Source of the DNA: Hemerocallis citrina
Lineage: Eukaryota; Streptophyta; Magnoliopsida; Asparagales; Asphodelaceae
Direction: 5' to 3'
Length of the DNA stretch: 64,000 nucleotides
NCBI GenBank assembly: GCA_017893485.1
Contig: JACEHZ010000366.1
Location: 1 to 64,000, forward strand
The position numbers and the translations under genes are program-made. Positions 46,501-59,400 of the stretch are shown here, in pieces (position 1 is the first letter of the stretch; the number at the start of each line of letters is the position of its first letter). Under the pieces are notes generated by a model. It was not told the DNA's origin and made no database searches. It saw only the letters and a program-made list of their open reading frames with translations.

Positions 46501-48484
46501 TCAATACCTTAGTTTATTCGAACCTCCTTAATCATCAAAATACGTATGTCAACCCACACACCATATTTTGATACCATCCTATGAACATAACTCACTCCCA
46601 TATACACATATATGTTATTCAAACATCTTTTAAAACATCAATACATAAGTAAATCATACTCACAATATTTCTTAAACCACAAAAATATATAAAAATAAAT
46701 AAATTAAACTCACGTGTTCTTCAAACCATAAATATATATATAATAAACTAACTCACATATTTCTATAATCACAGAAATACGCAGATAAATTACACTCACA
46801 TATTTCTTAAAACACAAAAATATGTATAAATAAATTAAAGTCACCACATTTCTTAAAACACCCAAAATACGTAGATAAATTGATACTCACATGTTTCTTA
46901 GCACACAAAACGCATAATAAATTAACTCACATATTCATCAACCCACAAAAATATATATATTTAAACTAACTCACTATATTTCTTAAAACACCATAAATAC
47001 ATAGATAAATTGATACTCACATGTTTCTTAACACACAAAAATACCTAATAAATTAACTCACTATATTTTTATAATCACAAAATACATAATAACTCGATAC
47101 TCACTATATTTCTTAAAAACACCAAAATACGTAGATAAATTGATACTCACATATTCTTCAATCCACAAAAATATATAAATAACTAACCCACATAACTTCT
47201 ATAATCACAGAAATACGCAAATAAATTACACTCACATAATTCTTAACACACAAGAACACATAATAAATTAACACTCACTATATTTCTTAAAACACAAAAA
47301 TATATATAAATAAATTAAACTCACATAATTTGCGAAGATCCAAGCACCATGCCACCTCGCGTCCAAGGTCGTAATATATCCTATCATCAATTTCAAGCAA
47401 TTAAAACTCAAATCATCCAAACCAATTATAAAGCTAATAACACCATCCCAAATATCACACAAGCGTTTATTGAACGCTTGGGATATACACGTGCGATGCA
47501 CGTGATAATCTAATGCCGACGAGATTCCTATTTCCAAACAATTACTTAAAACACTCCTAATTGTTCTAATAGCCCAACTATAATTTCTATTACTATACGA
47601 GAATTTATTCATACCCGTATAATTCTCTTTTACAAACCCAAAATCCTATTTTACTAACAACTTGAAATCTCACTAAAAATCCGCTAATTTCTCACATCTA
47701 CAATTTCTAATATCTCTAAATCTCTCTACCCTAACATTCCTACTCAATAAAACTTAACCCAACTAAATTTTATACAATAAAATAGTTAGGGTTTTTACCT
47801 TCCCAAATCCAATCGAAAATCCGACGCTACTACGATGTAGAGAATCCCTCCATTAGTCTACCCTTCACTTTAATTTGGAATCCATGGAGAAAAGGGGTGG
47901 ATTTGAGGTGGGGAGCATCGATCGAATGGGTTCTCGGTTTGGGTTCTCTTCGATCGGAAGGGAAACGGAACGAAGGAGAAGGAAGAAGATGGAGGGGGCG
48001 TGGGTTTCCGTCGGTTAGAAGCGAACGGAGAAGGAGAAGGGAGGAGGAGGAGGCCGGGGGGTGTGGGGGTTCTTTTGGGTTCGGTTTGGGAACGAACGGG
48101 AATGGAGAAGGAGAAGGGAAGAAGAAGAAGGAGAAGGTGGGAGAGAGAAGGGGGTTTTTGTAAAAAGGGAAATAAGAATAATAGATTGATAAATATCTAA
48201 GGGAATATCTCGTATAAGCCCCCTAGCCTTAATATATTTCAAATAAAGCCCAACTCTCTACTTTAATATTATAAACAACACAAAAATACATTAAAACTAC
48301 TTTGTAAATAATCCGTATAAAAATAATTTAATTTTGAAAATAATAATAAAATAAGGTAGACAATAACTGATATTTCTCAATTGAAAATAATTATTATCAG
48401 AAAAATACATAATTGCGTGCAATTCTCAATTGCGCACGGATTTCGATGCAAAATAGCTATATGCACGGATTTCGAATTGTGACA
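43518..48484 (-). mobile_element. LTR of a related giant-LTR family inside the LINE
   Basis: On the minus strand it starts TGTCACAATTCGAAATCCGTG at 48484 and ends CGGGGCGCTACA at 43518, 4967 bp. Similarity to the 35479 LTR is clear near its 3' end: GGGGAGCCCGTAATATT, GGCAGAGTCTCC-type stretch reversed at 43783-43800, and the CTCACACCAGAAATGGCTAA block (44318-44337, minus). No interior or second LTR, so it is a solo LTR. The five bases on either side do not match (AATTA and AGAGG), and about a kilobase of LINE RT is absent at the site. Confidence 0.7.
45725..47340. repeat. Three tandem arrays inside the 4.97-kb LTR
   Basis: 45730-45990: a unit with CTACGTACGAGCC and GGGCCAGTCGAGCC-type words. 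46080-46500: units around ATGGGTTCTTT. 46560-47340: more than ten units of about 60 bases, built on TACTCACATATTTCTTAAAACAC-like words with AAATACGTAGATAAATT. Each is different from the arrays in the other giant LTRs here. Confidence 0.7.
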
Positions 48485-49245
48485 AGAGGAAATAATTTCC
48501 TAGGCCGAAGCCACGTTATCAAGAATAAATCGATCCTTAATGAAACCCGATTGAGCCGGATCGATAAGAGGAGATATCACCTCTCCAAGTCTAGCCGATA
48601 GTACTTTCATAATAATTTTGAAGGTGGAATTGATAAGACTAATCGGCCTAAAATTCGCCACGGTATTCGCTCCTAACATCTTAGGGATAAGAACAATATG
48701 CGCGTAGTTGATGCGGTCGAAGGAAAAAGAACCTAGATGAAGCTCGGCGAACATCCGGTAAAGGTCATCTTTCAACCAATTCCAGAACTTTTGAAAAAAG
48801 AAGGCGGGAAAACCGTCCGGACCTGGCGCCGCATCGCTTTTTAAGGCGAATAACGCCGCTTTGATTTCTTCCATGGAGAACGGTGCTTCAAGAGCAGATA
48901 GATCGTTAGGAACCTCGCCGTACAGATGAGTCCAACCAGGCTCAGAGCCCTCGGTTTGGAAGATCCAAGGAGATTTTTATAGAAAAGGAGGAAAGATTGG
49001 TGAATATCTTCGTTAGAAGAATGTTCAATCCCCTCGTGAATGATAGAAGAAATGTGATTACATCTTTGTCTATGGGAAGCAAAGTTATGAAAAAAAGCTG
49101 TATTGCAATCACCCTCTTTGAGCCACCGAAATTTGGCTCTTTGGGCCCATTTCACATGTTCTTGATGAAGAATATCCGAAAATTCTAGTTTGCACGATCT
49201 CCGCTCGTTGAACATTTCAATCGATATCGGGCCTTGCTCCTCCAT
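48485..49245 (-). pseudogene. LINE reverse transcriptase, N-terminal part
   Basis: On the minus strand: KWAQRAKFRWLKEGDCNTAF, then after a frame change MEEIKAALFALKSDAAPGPDG, FPAFFFQKFW, NFRPISLINSTFKI and QSGFIKDRFILDNV, the finger and first palm blocks of LINE RT. A TAG interrupts the line after NVASA, then EIISS and the LTR boundary. The catalytic Y/F-x-D-D block and the thumb are absent, so this enzyme cannot act. Confidence 0.8.
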
Positions 49246-49250
49246 TTTAT

Positions 49251-50175
49251 CTATTGATTCAATGGAGGAGAGGTAAAACTTTTTAAGTTGGTGTTAAATT
49301 GCCTTTCATTGCGCCAAATTTTATACCCGAATTTAATCGCATGAAGTTTGAGAAGAATGGACCCTAATCCCGAAGAGCCTGAGATCGCCGATAGGCATTC
49401 AGTAACGAGGTTAACAAAAACTTGGTCTTGCAACCAAAATTTTTCGAATCTGAATAGATGAAGACGAGGGAATTGAAAGTCAGAGTGCAACGCAATTGGC
49501 ACGTGGTCAGAGGAAGGATTAGGCAAAGCTAGAGCAAAAGAGTTGTGAAAACGGTTAATCCATTCATTGGACACCAAGAAGCGATCGAGCTTCGCCATCG
49601 ATGGTTGATGGCGGAGGTTCGACCAATTAAAGGATCTACCCGACAATGGAATATCGGACAGTTGTAAGGATCGGATGCACTCATTGAACCAATGATTGCC
49701 AAGCGACGATTGATTAGATCTTTCGGCGGCAAATCTCGTGACATGCATTAAAGTCGCCACAAAAGATGCACAACTCGTTAGAGTAGGGTAGAAGCGAATG
49801 GAATTCGCTCCAAAACAACGGCCGACCTTCGGAGGAAGATGGGCCGTAAACGGAAATAACCGTGAGATTGGTGTTAAGAGGCATCCACTGAAGTTGAACA
49901 ATGAGGAAGAAGTTGAGACGTTTAATCGAGACTATAGAGAATATAGCCTCTTTATATCCAAAGAGGATACCTCCCCTTGAACCTATCGCATCTAGAGAAA
50001 TCCATTTCGATGTGATGGTTCCTCCGATCGACCTAAGAACCGTAGGAGAGGGAGACTCAAGTTTAGATTCTTGGATGGAAATGAGATCGCAGTGCGAAGA
50101 AGATATCATATGAAAGACCGATCTTTGCTTATCGGGACAATTCAGTCCCCTAATGTTCCAGGATAATGTAATCAT
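49251..50175 (-). pseudogene. LINE apurinic-type endonuclease
   Basis: On the minus strand, starting at ATG 50175: MITLSWNIRGLNCPDKQRSV with the catalytic Asn, IQESKLE with the catalytic Glu, ISVYGPSSS, FCGDFNACHE with Asp and Asn, a frame change near 49720-49740, then LDRFLVSNEW and SDHVPI with the final Asp-His pair. All core motifs of the endonuclease that nicks the target DNA are recognisable, but the frame is broken. Confidence 0.85.
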
Positions 50176-52652
50176 AAAACACCTTTGTGCTCCTTAACTC
50201 TTGATCGTTCTTTTTTTCTGATGGCGAAAGCCACAGATGAAGGGGATGCTACAGTCAAAAAACCTAATTCCGAAGAAATGGAAATGAGCTCACTATCCGA
50301 GCACTGATCAAATTGAAGATGAAAGATAGAACCTAGAGGCGATCTCATTGATACAGAATTAGAGGTAGACGGGCTTGACACCGATGGAGGCCGAAAGGCA
50401 GATGCTGCTGATTTAGCCCGTAATCGAGCACTCGAACGTATCAGACGGGGGTTGGATTTAGAAACCGATGAATAGAGTCCCTTGGACAGAGCATTGATCG
50501 AAACTACGACTGTCAAGGGTAAGACAGCAGCATCGGCCAAGGAAGAACGGCAATTTGTGTGAGATAACGACGTGGGAAATTTATTAGAGCAAGAACCAAT
50601 TATTTGATCCGAGGAAGGAAATAATCCAGTATAGAAATTAGCACTGAATTTGGGTAAAAAAGCACCTAACGTAGCGTGCATCGCAATCTTAATGTCGGGA
50701 GATATGGAGCAGCTCTCTCCCGATACAAGAACGAAAGAAAAAAAGAGGCACGGGTGGCGTGGCACCCGGCCGAAGAAGAAACTAGGAAACACCAACCACA
50801 AAGCAATAGATTGCAAACATACAGTATCAAAAAAGGAATAAACACAAAAATAAAAGTATAAACTAACCTTACTATTGGCTATATCCTGCTTACGATCCTC
50901 TTCTTCATCCTCCAACAAATTGTCGAGGTCAGTCCAACAAGGGGCTTGCGAAGCCTTATCGTTTTTGACCTTGATATGGGGTAAAGCAGGGTCAGCAGCC
51001 GTGATGGAGGAAATGTGAGCTTGCTTTTGAAAAAGCTGTCAATCGGATTCGTAATGCGGGTTTACTGCCCACTTGGGCCAAAGAGAATCAGAGACTGAAC
51101 TCTTGGTGGTAGAGGGAGACTCCACAGAAGCAAATTGAGTAGGAGGTAGCGGATGCTTAACATCATGAGTCTCAGTTAATGTGGCAGAAGCTAGAGGAGG
51201 AACATTCGGACGACCCGAAGATTTGGATGCAGCCTTAGACGAATGTTGAGAAGGGAGATCCGGATTGATCCATACCAGGTTTGGCGGTTAGGCCGGCGAG
51301 CTCTTCGCCTTGCTGGTAGGAACAAAAGATTTGTTAGGAGCTTGGAATTTTTTCTTAACAGAGGCTTTAAGAGGTGCCTTCCACTGGGATTTAGAAGAAG
51401 AAACAGATCCGGGGTGGAAAGACGACGGAGCGGGAGAGGCAATGGCATCTGTTAGCGAAGGGAGAGATGAAATAACTTGACCAGATCCCCCAGAGGATGA
51501 GGGAATGTGGTATTGAACCGATACAGGGAAGGACACGATACCATCCTTCAGCACAAATGCCTCAATGCGCTCTTGACTCTCAGGAATATCAAAGATCGCT
51601 TCCACTTGCATACAACCCGATGAAAGTTTAGACGCTGAAGAGATGCTGGCTATTTTGCCACACATATTGCCATATCCCCCACCCGTTGCAATGAGTCGCA
51701 GAACGGAGGCAGTCCTAGCAAAGTAACAATAGTAGGAATTAGTTTGGGGCCAGACTTAGGGGGGACCACTTGAACCCATTTCCGAATAGAAAGAGAAATC
51801 GAACCGATCGATAAGGATGCATTCTCAATCAGATCTTGAAGCAACTTAGGGGACGGACAGCGGATAACGACGTCTCCGTTAGAGCAAGAACAAAGAAACC
51901 AGTCCCAGTCCTTCACATTACACGAAATACTGAGAAACGAGTTAAGAGTGAAAATAGGGATCGAACCTCCATTGAACGATATGGCACCATAAGTGTCAAA
52001 ATATTTCAATTGCTCCGAGAGGTCGGAGGTGGGAATGAAAACTTGTAAGACATTAGGCTTGGCAGAGATAGCAGGGGGAGGCGCCTTGGTTTCGGCTGGA
52101 GGAACAATTGGCTCGTCTAAACGATTGATCAGAGGAGGCGTGGGGAGAAGCGGCGACTTGGAAGAATTTTTTTTGATTTTGGGAACGAGAGAGGATCCCG
52201 CAGAGAGCTTGCGTTGTAAAGCTGGAAAGTCAATCACAGCGAGAACTTGTTCCGATATCGGAACTCCGATCGACATCCCCAACAGCCTTTGAAGAGCGAA
52301 GCACTTGGGTCGCGAATGACCGTCTTTAAGACAAAAAAGGCACTTCATTGATGCCAAGCAGTATTTTTTAATGTGGCCGGGTTGCAAGCAATGGAAGCAA
52401 ACGATAGGGGAAATAGAGATTTGGGAAAAGAGAAGCTGAAGAAAGCTTAGAGGGAATATGGCGGGAAGAAAGGGGAAGGGAGCTTCTAGGAAGCTTCGTG
52501 ATCCCAGGTCGAGAAGGCCCAGTTGAGCTCAGCCCATTTAAAATACTCAGCTGATTATTAAGCCTTTTTTTGTATTTTTTTTTTACAACTTGAACCCATG
52601 ATTGATCCATGAGCCACCAACTGAGGAGAAAAAGGCCCAAATAACTAGGCAA
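50172..52652 (-). pseudogene. LINE ORF1 (gag-like) with two CCHC zinc knuckles
   Basis: Minus strand, in at least four frames. The upstream part (52652-52368) is basic. Next comes CFHCLQPGHIKKYC and, directly after, CLFCLKDGHSRPKC, two CX2CX4HX4C knuckles that bind nucleic acid (52310-52410). A long central region follows (52387-51650, 51665-51288), then a Ser-rich C-terminal region to 50172, four bases into the start of the endonuclease ORF. A splice-like stretch (GGTTAGTTTATAC to GTTTCCTAG, about 50783-50868) sits in the C-terminal region but may be chance. No start codon is securely set. Confidence 0.7.
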
Positions 52653-53869
52653 AAATTCGAAGGAAAATAGAGATGGACACTACTGAAACCACACCGAAGG
52701 CAATAGAACCGCGCAGAGACTCCCCTGAGAGGGAGAAAAGGCTGCGAACACAGAACGCAGACAAGGGAAGAAGAGAGAGATCCTTAGTATAGGAATAGCT
52801 ATTCAATTAGAAATAGAACAACAATCAGGTAAATCCAGAACGCAGCATAGATTGATAGAAACGATCCTGTGAACCTTAAGAAGAGAAGCTCAAATAACGT
52901 CCCAAGGTTCTATGAATCGAACAGTCTTAATAGAACAACACGATTGCTCAGAAAGAGACCAATCGGTGAAAAAAAGGCACCGAACACCGACAAGCGCAGT
53001 CTAAAGACTAAAGAAACTAACACCACAATCAATAGAACACACAAGAATAAACCGGAGAGGATCAATACTTACAGCGATCTGCCTCTGAACGAACTTACCT
53101 ATGGCGACGATACTGTCGAAAGGAAACGCTGTGTAGCACCCCGAATTTCTAATAAGAAATTTTAGAAACCACGTGGCACAATCCCAGCATCAACTTCAAT
53201 GTAATAGTACACATAGCTCAAAACACAAATAATTTTATTCCAAACTTTCATTACAACAATCTTTTTCAAACACAGCGGAATTACAAACACCTTGAATTAC
53301 AACTTTTCTTTTACAACACAAATTTTACTAAAATTTTACAAAAATTTTACACAAGCTTTATTACATCAGTATATCATAGAATTATCTCAAGCATCCAAGC
53401 CTCCAACTCTAAGCAACAACCTGTAACACATGAGGCTAGAGATGATCCCTAACCCCCAAACTAAAGGGGTCAGCCATAAATGGTGTGAGTGACATAAAAT
53501 CAAACAATATAATTTAATCATAAAACATAAGTCATCAACATCATGTATTAACCATAATGATAAGTATTGCGGAATAACAAAGATGTAAAGCATGAAATCA
53601 TCAATAAACGAAAACGACAAGTGCATCTAGTCTAAGTGTCAAGTGTATGAAAACTGGAAAACACATGCATAAAACTGAGTCAAGAAAACACAAATTCTAT
53701 ATGCAGTCTCTCTAATGCATACTTGTCGAAGTCTATGCATCCCATTCTACATAGGTTCAGTGCAAGCCCTTAACGTCTTCACTTCATAGGGTTCAATCCC
53801 TTGTTATGCAACTAATCTTATCACGATGACTACTACGAGATAAAGATAAACTGTGAGAATTAGCCCATG

Positions 53870-54160
53870 CCTGATAATTTCGGAGATGGATCCCACATCT
53901 CAGGTATTTTACCTGGATAATTCCGGAGATCATCCCACATCTAGACATAGACACATCATCACATGAATACCCCATGTGCGTCGCCTCGACTTTGATAATT
54001 CCGGAGATCAATTCCACATCGCAAGCAACCCACTTGGATAATTCCGGAGATGGATCCCACATCTCAGGTATTTTACCTGGATAATTTCGGAGATCATCCC
54101 ACATCTCAAGGAAGTTACTTGGATAATTCCGGAGATTAAATCCCACATCTAAAGCCATAC
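53870..54160. repeat. Tandem repeats GGATAATTCCGGAGAT
   Basis: At least six copies of GATAATTCCGGAGAT followed by CCCACATCT, near 53872, 53919, 53993, 54034, 54080 and 54121, spaced 40-75 bases. They lie inside the 2.9-kb solo LTR. Confidence 0.75.
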
Positions 54161-54534
54161 TGAGGTTCATAACCCATGTTCCCGTTCATCATATCACCAC
54201 TAGTGCCTGTCCTTATTTTTTGTGGTTATTTAAATTTCTCAACGAATCTCCTAGAGTGATGTGCCCTACCGGCCTAAAATCAAAACTGAATAACTGAAAT
54301 GCCTAAAAGGGCCTCAACAAAATAACTCAATACCGGTATACTAGGGTCACACATCTCTAGAGACTCAACTCAAATATCTGAACAAAAGTCCCACTAAACA
54401 AAGTGGCTCAACTGAATGTCTTAAATCAATTGCTTAACTGAATATCTTAGAATCAAATGTTTAACTGAAAGCAAAGTATGGACTGTATTATCTGAGAACT
54501 AAACACTCAAGTAACACTCAGAGTACAAAATTCC

Positions 54535-54895
54535 ATCAGTACCAGTCGACTTATACTGTAGTAAGTCGACTGTCCAGAAGGACAAATATCCAAAATTTTA
54601 CAAAAATAAACTAAGTCATATAAGTCGACTTAGAAGAGTATCAGTCGACTTACCCGAGGTAAATTCCGATAATTTCACAAAAATATTCTAAGTATATAAG
54701 TCGACTTAAAGGATTATAGGTCGACTGTCCAGAAAGGACTAAAATAGTTTTTTACAAAAATATTTCCCAGTGAACCAGTCGACTGCCTACGAGCTAGGTC
54801 GACTGTCCAGAACGATTTCTCAAGGATACTAAAGTACAGCAGCAGGCTCGTACCAGTCGACTGTGCAGTAGGCCAGTCGACTGTCGGCCTACAGA
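54535..54895. repeat. Recurrent GTCGAC words in the solo LTR
   Basis: The palindrome GTCGAC appears about a dozen times in 350 bases, mostly as AGTCGACT or GGTCGACTGTCCAG, in loosely repeated units of about 100-120 bases separated by AT-rich sequence with TTTACAAAAATA. Confidence 0.7.
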
Positions 54896-56470
54896 TTTCA
54901 CAACTTAGGTCTGAATACAAAATTAAAACTGGAGTTTTCTAATGGTTCATCATTTATGAAAATAGTTCGTATTCGGGAAGAATGATCTTCATTAAGGGTA
55001 TATACTCAAAACCTCAAATATGTCAAAACCCAAGTTCTCATGTTCTAGATCACTAATTTCTTTCATTAGGGTTTCTCAAGACTAAATTCTTTCACAACTC
55101 TAAATCAAAATCTAATTTACAATATATATAAGATCCAGGTGTTCCTCATCCGATCAAAATCATACTCAAATCTTAATAATACGGTGTTATGAACAAGATC
55201 TACTAATCATTCTTAAATTTCTCAACATGGTATAAACAACAATCATTTATTCATATGAATCATACCACAATACAAGATCTATATCATTCACCATATCAAA
55301 TCTAACATCATTACCACTCGCATACATAGATCAACAACAAGATAAATTCATGTCATTCACAAACAAAACAAAACATACCATGTCACTCTCCCACATAGAT
55401 CAAATCAACAAAACAATTTTATATTACTCACAAAACAAACAACACAAAACATAGTCACTCACCTTAGAATTGTAGAGATCCAAATAAAAGCCTTACTTTT
55501 TGCTAGATCCAAATCTTCCTCTTGCTCCACAAAACAATTCTCAAAAATTCTGTATATTTTTGTAATTGACGGCTGAAAAGATCCCTTTTTATATCCGGGA
55601 ATAGGTTTAGGGTTTCACCCATTTTTGCAAAATAATCCTTTCCAAAATACAACTTACATATATAGGTATAGTCTTGGAAATTCAATAAAATTCATTTGAA
55701 TTAGGATTTAAAAGAAAAATATACTTCTAATTCTTAACCAATACTTTTCAAAATGTCCAGAAAATATGTTTTGCACTTTAACCCTTAAAAATGTCAATTT
55801 TGCAAAGTGGCCCTTCTTTTCTCTAAAATTGCAAATAGACCCAATTAATTTCAGAAAAATCTGAAAAAATACTAAATAAATCCCAAATATTAAATAATAA
55901 TTTTTCATAAAGAAAACTTAACTTTCAAACTTCTCAAAAGTCATTTGCATGTGTTTTGCACGTGTACAAAAGATAAATCTTTTAGAAAATATTTATTAAA
56001 TCCTCAAAAATTTATTTAAATTCATTTTCAAATATTTAAAATAATATTTGAAAATACGGGGTTCTACACGCTAGCTGCTTCACCGAGGAACCTACCGGCG
56101 CTAAACTCCAAGCAACGGCTGGGAAGGAAAAGAGAAGAAACTGCCGCCGCTCCGAGGGGCACCACCGGCAACGGAAGAGGAAAAGACGCTGCTACCAACA
56201 GTCGAGACCTCCAAGAGGAAGAAAACGCACCGGAGAAGGGAAGAAAAAGATGAGGATCTAAAATCCTCGAAGGTGGACGCACAACGAAATGGGTCTGGAG
56301 ATGAGGAAGAGGGGAACAAGATTAATGAAAGGGTAAGAGGGAAAAGATGAGTATTTGAACCGGACCTGAGGGGAAAAGGAGGAGAAATAGGGGAGAAAAA
56401 ATCGCCTTTGGAGAAAAATAATTGCATAAAAAATCGCCTTTGGAAAAGGAGGAGGATTTATGTGTTTGTT

Positions 56471-59400
56471 ATTTTAAGAAAATTTTAGTATAATCTAAAT
56501 GATTGATATGAATCCCGGAATAAGGTGCATGTGTAAAAAGAAAATTAGTGTTCGGTGTTGGTATGCGATATGACGATTAAATACTCGTCTCGTGTTTTGA
56601 TATAAATTTATAGACGATGGATTAGTTATATATATATGGGGATGAGTTATATGTATATAAGGATGTCGGTATATGGTGGATTGAGGTGGTTTTAAATAAT
56701 CAGGGTGATGGTAATGTATTGTGTATATATATCTATGTGTATATGGTATTGTAATGTGTTAATCTACTGGGCTTATGCAAACGTGTGGGAATGAGATAAT
56801 AAATAGTATGGCATATTCATGATGTGTGAGGTAATGATCGAATAAATAATACAGTACCATTGTGATGTGCAATATTATGATGTGATGATTTTATATATTA
56901 ATTGCAGTGATATTTTCTTTTGTGTGATGCATTGAAAGGGTAAGTGAGATGGTGACCATTGTTTATGAGAATAAGTTTAAATAAAAGATGAGATGTTATG
57001 ATGATAAAGGGTGATGTTAATATGAAAAGTAAATGTTAATAACAATAATTTCGGTTGACTAGAGTAGATACCTCCGGTGGGACCGGAGAGAGATATGATA
57101 CCTCAGGGTAGACCTGAGAGATATATGATACCCCAGGGTAGACCTGGGAGAGTAGATACCTCCGGTGGGACCGGAGAGAGATATGATACCTCAGGGTAGA
57201 CCTGAGAGAGATATGATACCCCAGGGTAGACTTGGGAGAGTAGATACCTCTGGTGGGACCGGAGAGAGATATGATACCCCAGGGTAGACCTGGGAGAGTA
57301 GATACCTCCGGTGGGACCGGAGAGAGATATGATACCTCAGGGTAGACCTGAGAGAGATATGATACCCCAAGGTAGACCTGGAAGAGTAGATATCTCCGGT
57401 GGGACCAGAGAGAGATATGATACCTCAGGGTAGACCTGAGAGAGATATGATACCCCAGGGTAGACCTGGGAGAGTAGATACCTCCGGTGGGACCGGAGAA
57501 AGATATGATACCCCAGGGTAGACCTGGGAGAGTAGATACCTCCGGTGGGACCGGAGAGAGATATGATACCTCAGGGTAGACCTGAGAGAGAGATGATACC
57601 CCAGGGTAGACCTGGGAGAGTAGATACCTCTGGTGGGACCGGAGAGAGATATGATACCTCAGGGTAGACCTAAGAGAGAATTGATACTCTAGGATAGACC
57701 TAGGGTAAAATGAATATGATATGAAATGTGAATGAGAAAAAGAAGTGTTTGGTATAAGCTGAAATGAAATAGTGAAGTAAGTGTATTATGAGTTGAGAAT
57801 AAAGAATAAATAAGTGTTAATAATAAATGGGATAGTAAAGAAAGTAGATAGTGAAACGTGAATTGTGGATGAGAAAGAAAGTAGTTGTGAATGAAGTAAA
57901 TGTGAAAGAAAATGAGTTATGAGTTAGTGTATGAAAAGAAGTGATAAATGCAGTACGTGGTTAATTTAAGATGAAAATAATAATAATAAAAGAGATGTGT
58001 TACCATAAATAATACGAAGTAATTGTATTATGTGCGTGATTATTAAAGTAAAATGTAGTTGATATGAGTTGTACCTTGGAATTGTGTCAAGGAACTTCCT
58101 GCCCGCTATTTCTGTGGAAATGGTGGGAACTACCTGCCTTGGCATAATTCGCAGGGTGAGTTGGTATGATAGTGGTAATGATTAGTGGAAATGAAGAGTT
58201 AAATAAAGTGAAGATGATGAGTGATTGAAGTGAATTAATAACCAAGCTATCGGCTTGAGATGTGATGTGATATTACACAAACTGTGTGTTTGAGGTACAG
58301 TGATGATTACCCAAGCTATCAGCTATGGGATGTGATATGTTGTGGCTCCAGTTTGTGTTTGGGGATTAAGTGAAAATGGTAATAAGATATATTACTTATA
58401 AGAATGAGAATTTCTAAAGTGGTATAATGAGATGGAAATGAACCATAAAGCATGTTTTTTGATGTAATAAGTATAAGCATTCGATTAATAATGTGTTAAT
58501 GATGTGATGAGATGTAAGAGCATTGCAATAAGCAATTAGATGTTATATTTGTGTTATAAGACTTGAATGAATGTGGTATTAAGAAAATATAAGCAATTGT
58601 AAGAAATGATACTGGATAGGGCATAATAAAATAAATACTCACATTATGGGATTGGTTATGAAACTGGTTAATAAGAGAGTATGTGTATTATGAGTTGTAT
58701 TCATACAAATGGTTATTAATGAAAGGAGTAATAACATACAAATGGTTATAATGCTATTATGACGATACTTGGGGAAGAATGAATATTTGGGTTAGAGTGT
58801 TTAAATTGAAAAGTAGTGGATTGTATGTGTATTCGTACTATGCGGATGACAATAAGAATTTATATATATACGAGGTTGATGTGAAGTACATTATGAAATG
58901 TGGGAAGTGGTGGATAACTAAATAGTTGAATGCAGGATTGGCAAGGTATTTGAGATATCGTCGTGTTGATGATGTTGTTGTGTTCAGGATTCAGGTTGCA
59001 TTATCTTAATTTGGTATTCGTAAGTTTAAATTATTTTCTTTATACTGTTTTAAATTGTTATTAGATTAATAACTATACTCACACCAGAAATGGCTAACCC
59101 CTTAGTATTTGAGGGGTTAAGGAGTCCCTAGACTACCCTAAATCCCCTACTGTTTCAGGTCCTCAGCAGTGCAGAGGTGAGGCGTAGATTCGTAGAATGG
59201 GGTTTTTACTTTAAAATTTGTTGTATTAATTGGCTTTATGAATAGTTGAATTTATGATTTAAATTGTATTATGGGTGTATAAGTATATAAATGATGATGA
59301 TGAGTATAGTGTGGGGTGGTATGGTATGTTTGTGACCCGTACCCACCTCGTTGTGGAGTACCGGGCTCTGTGGTAAATTTTACAAAGATTTTTCTAAATT

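Larger units (their letters stand above)
53132..56068 (-). mobile_element. Solo LTR (2.9 kb) of a third related family inside the LINE
   Basis: Plus-strand ends are TGTAGCACCCCGAATTTC and GGGGTTCTACA. Flanks are CGCTG (53127-53131) and CGCTA (56069-56073), a 5-bp duplication with one mismatch. Orientation is taken as minus because the conserved block reads CTCACACCATTTATGGCTGA on the minus strand (53472-53491), as in the other giant LTRs. No interior is present. Confidence 0.75.
41170..56455 (-). mobile_element. LINE (non-LTR retrotransposon), with two LTR insertions
   Basis: Flanked by a perfect 15-bp target duplication, ATTTATGTGTTTGTT, at 41155-41169 and 56456-56470, the size typical of LINE insertion. 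Read on the minus strand: 5' end at 56455, ORF1 with two CCHC knuckles, apurinic-type endonuclease, RT, a zinc-finger-like C-terminal domain, 1.4 kb of 3' untranslated sequence and a short A tail (T run at 41170). Two LTRs sit in it (53132-56068; 43518-48484). The RT centre is missing where the second lies. Without insertions about 7.4 kb remain. Confidence 0.85.

Noticed and set aside
47897..48242. Gly/Glu/Arg-rich frame (plus) and Pro/Ser-rich frame (minus)
   Set aside because: GGAGAA-type low-complexity sequence within the solo LTR.
57061..57671. Possible CRISPR array
   Set aside because: Units are contiguous with no unique spacers, and the context is an LTR of a plant element.
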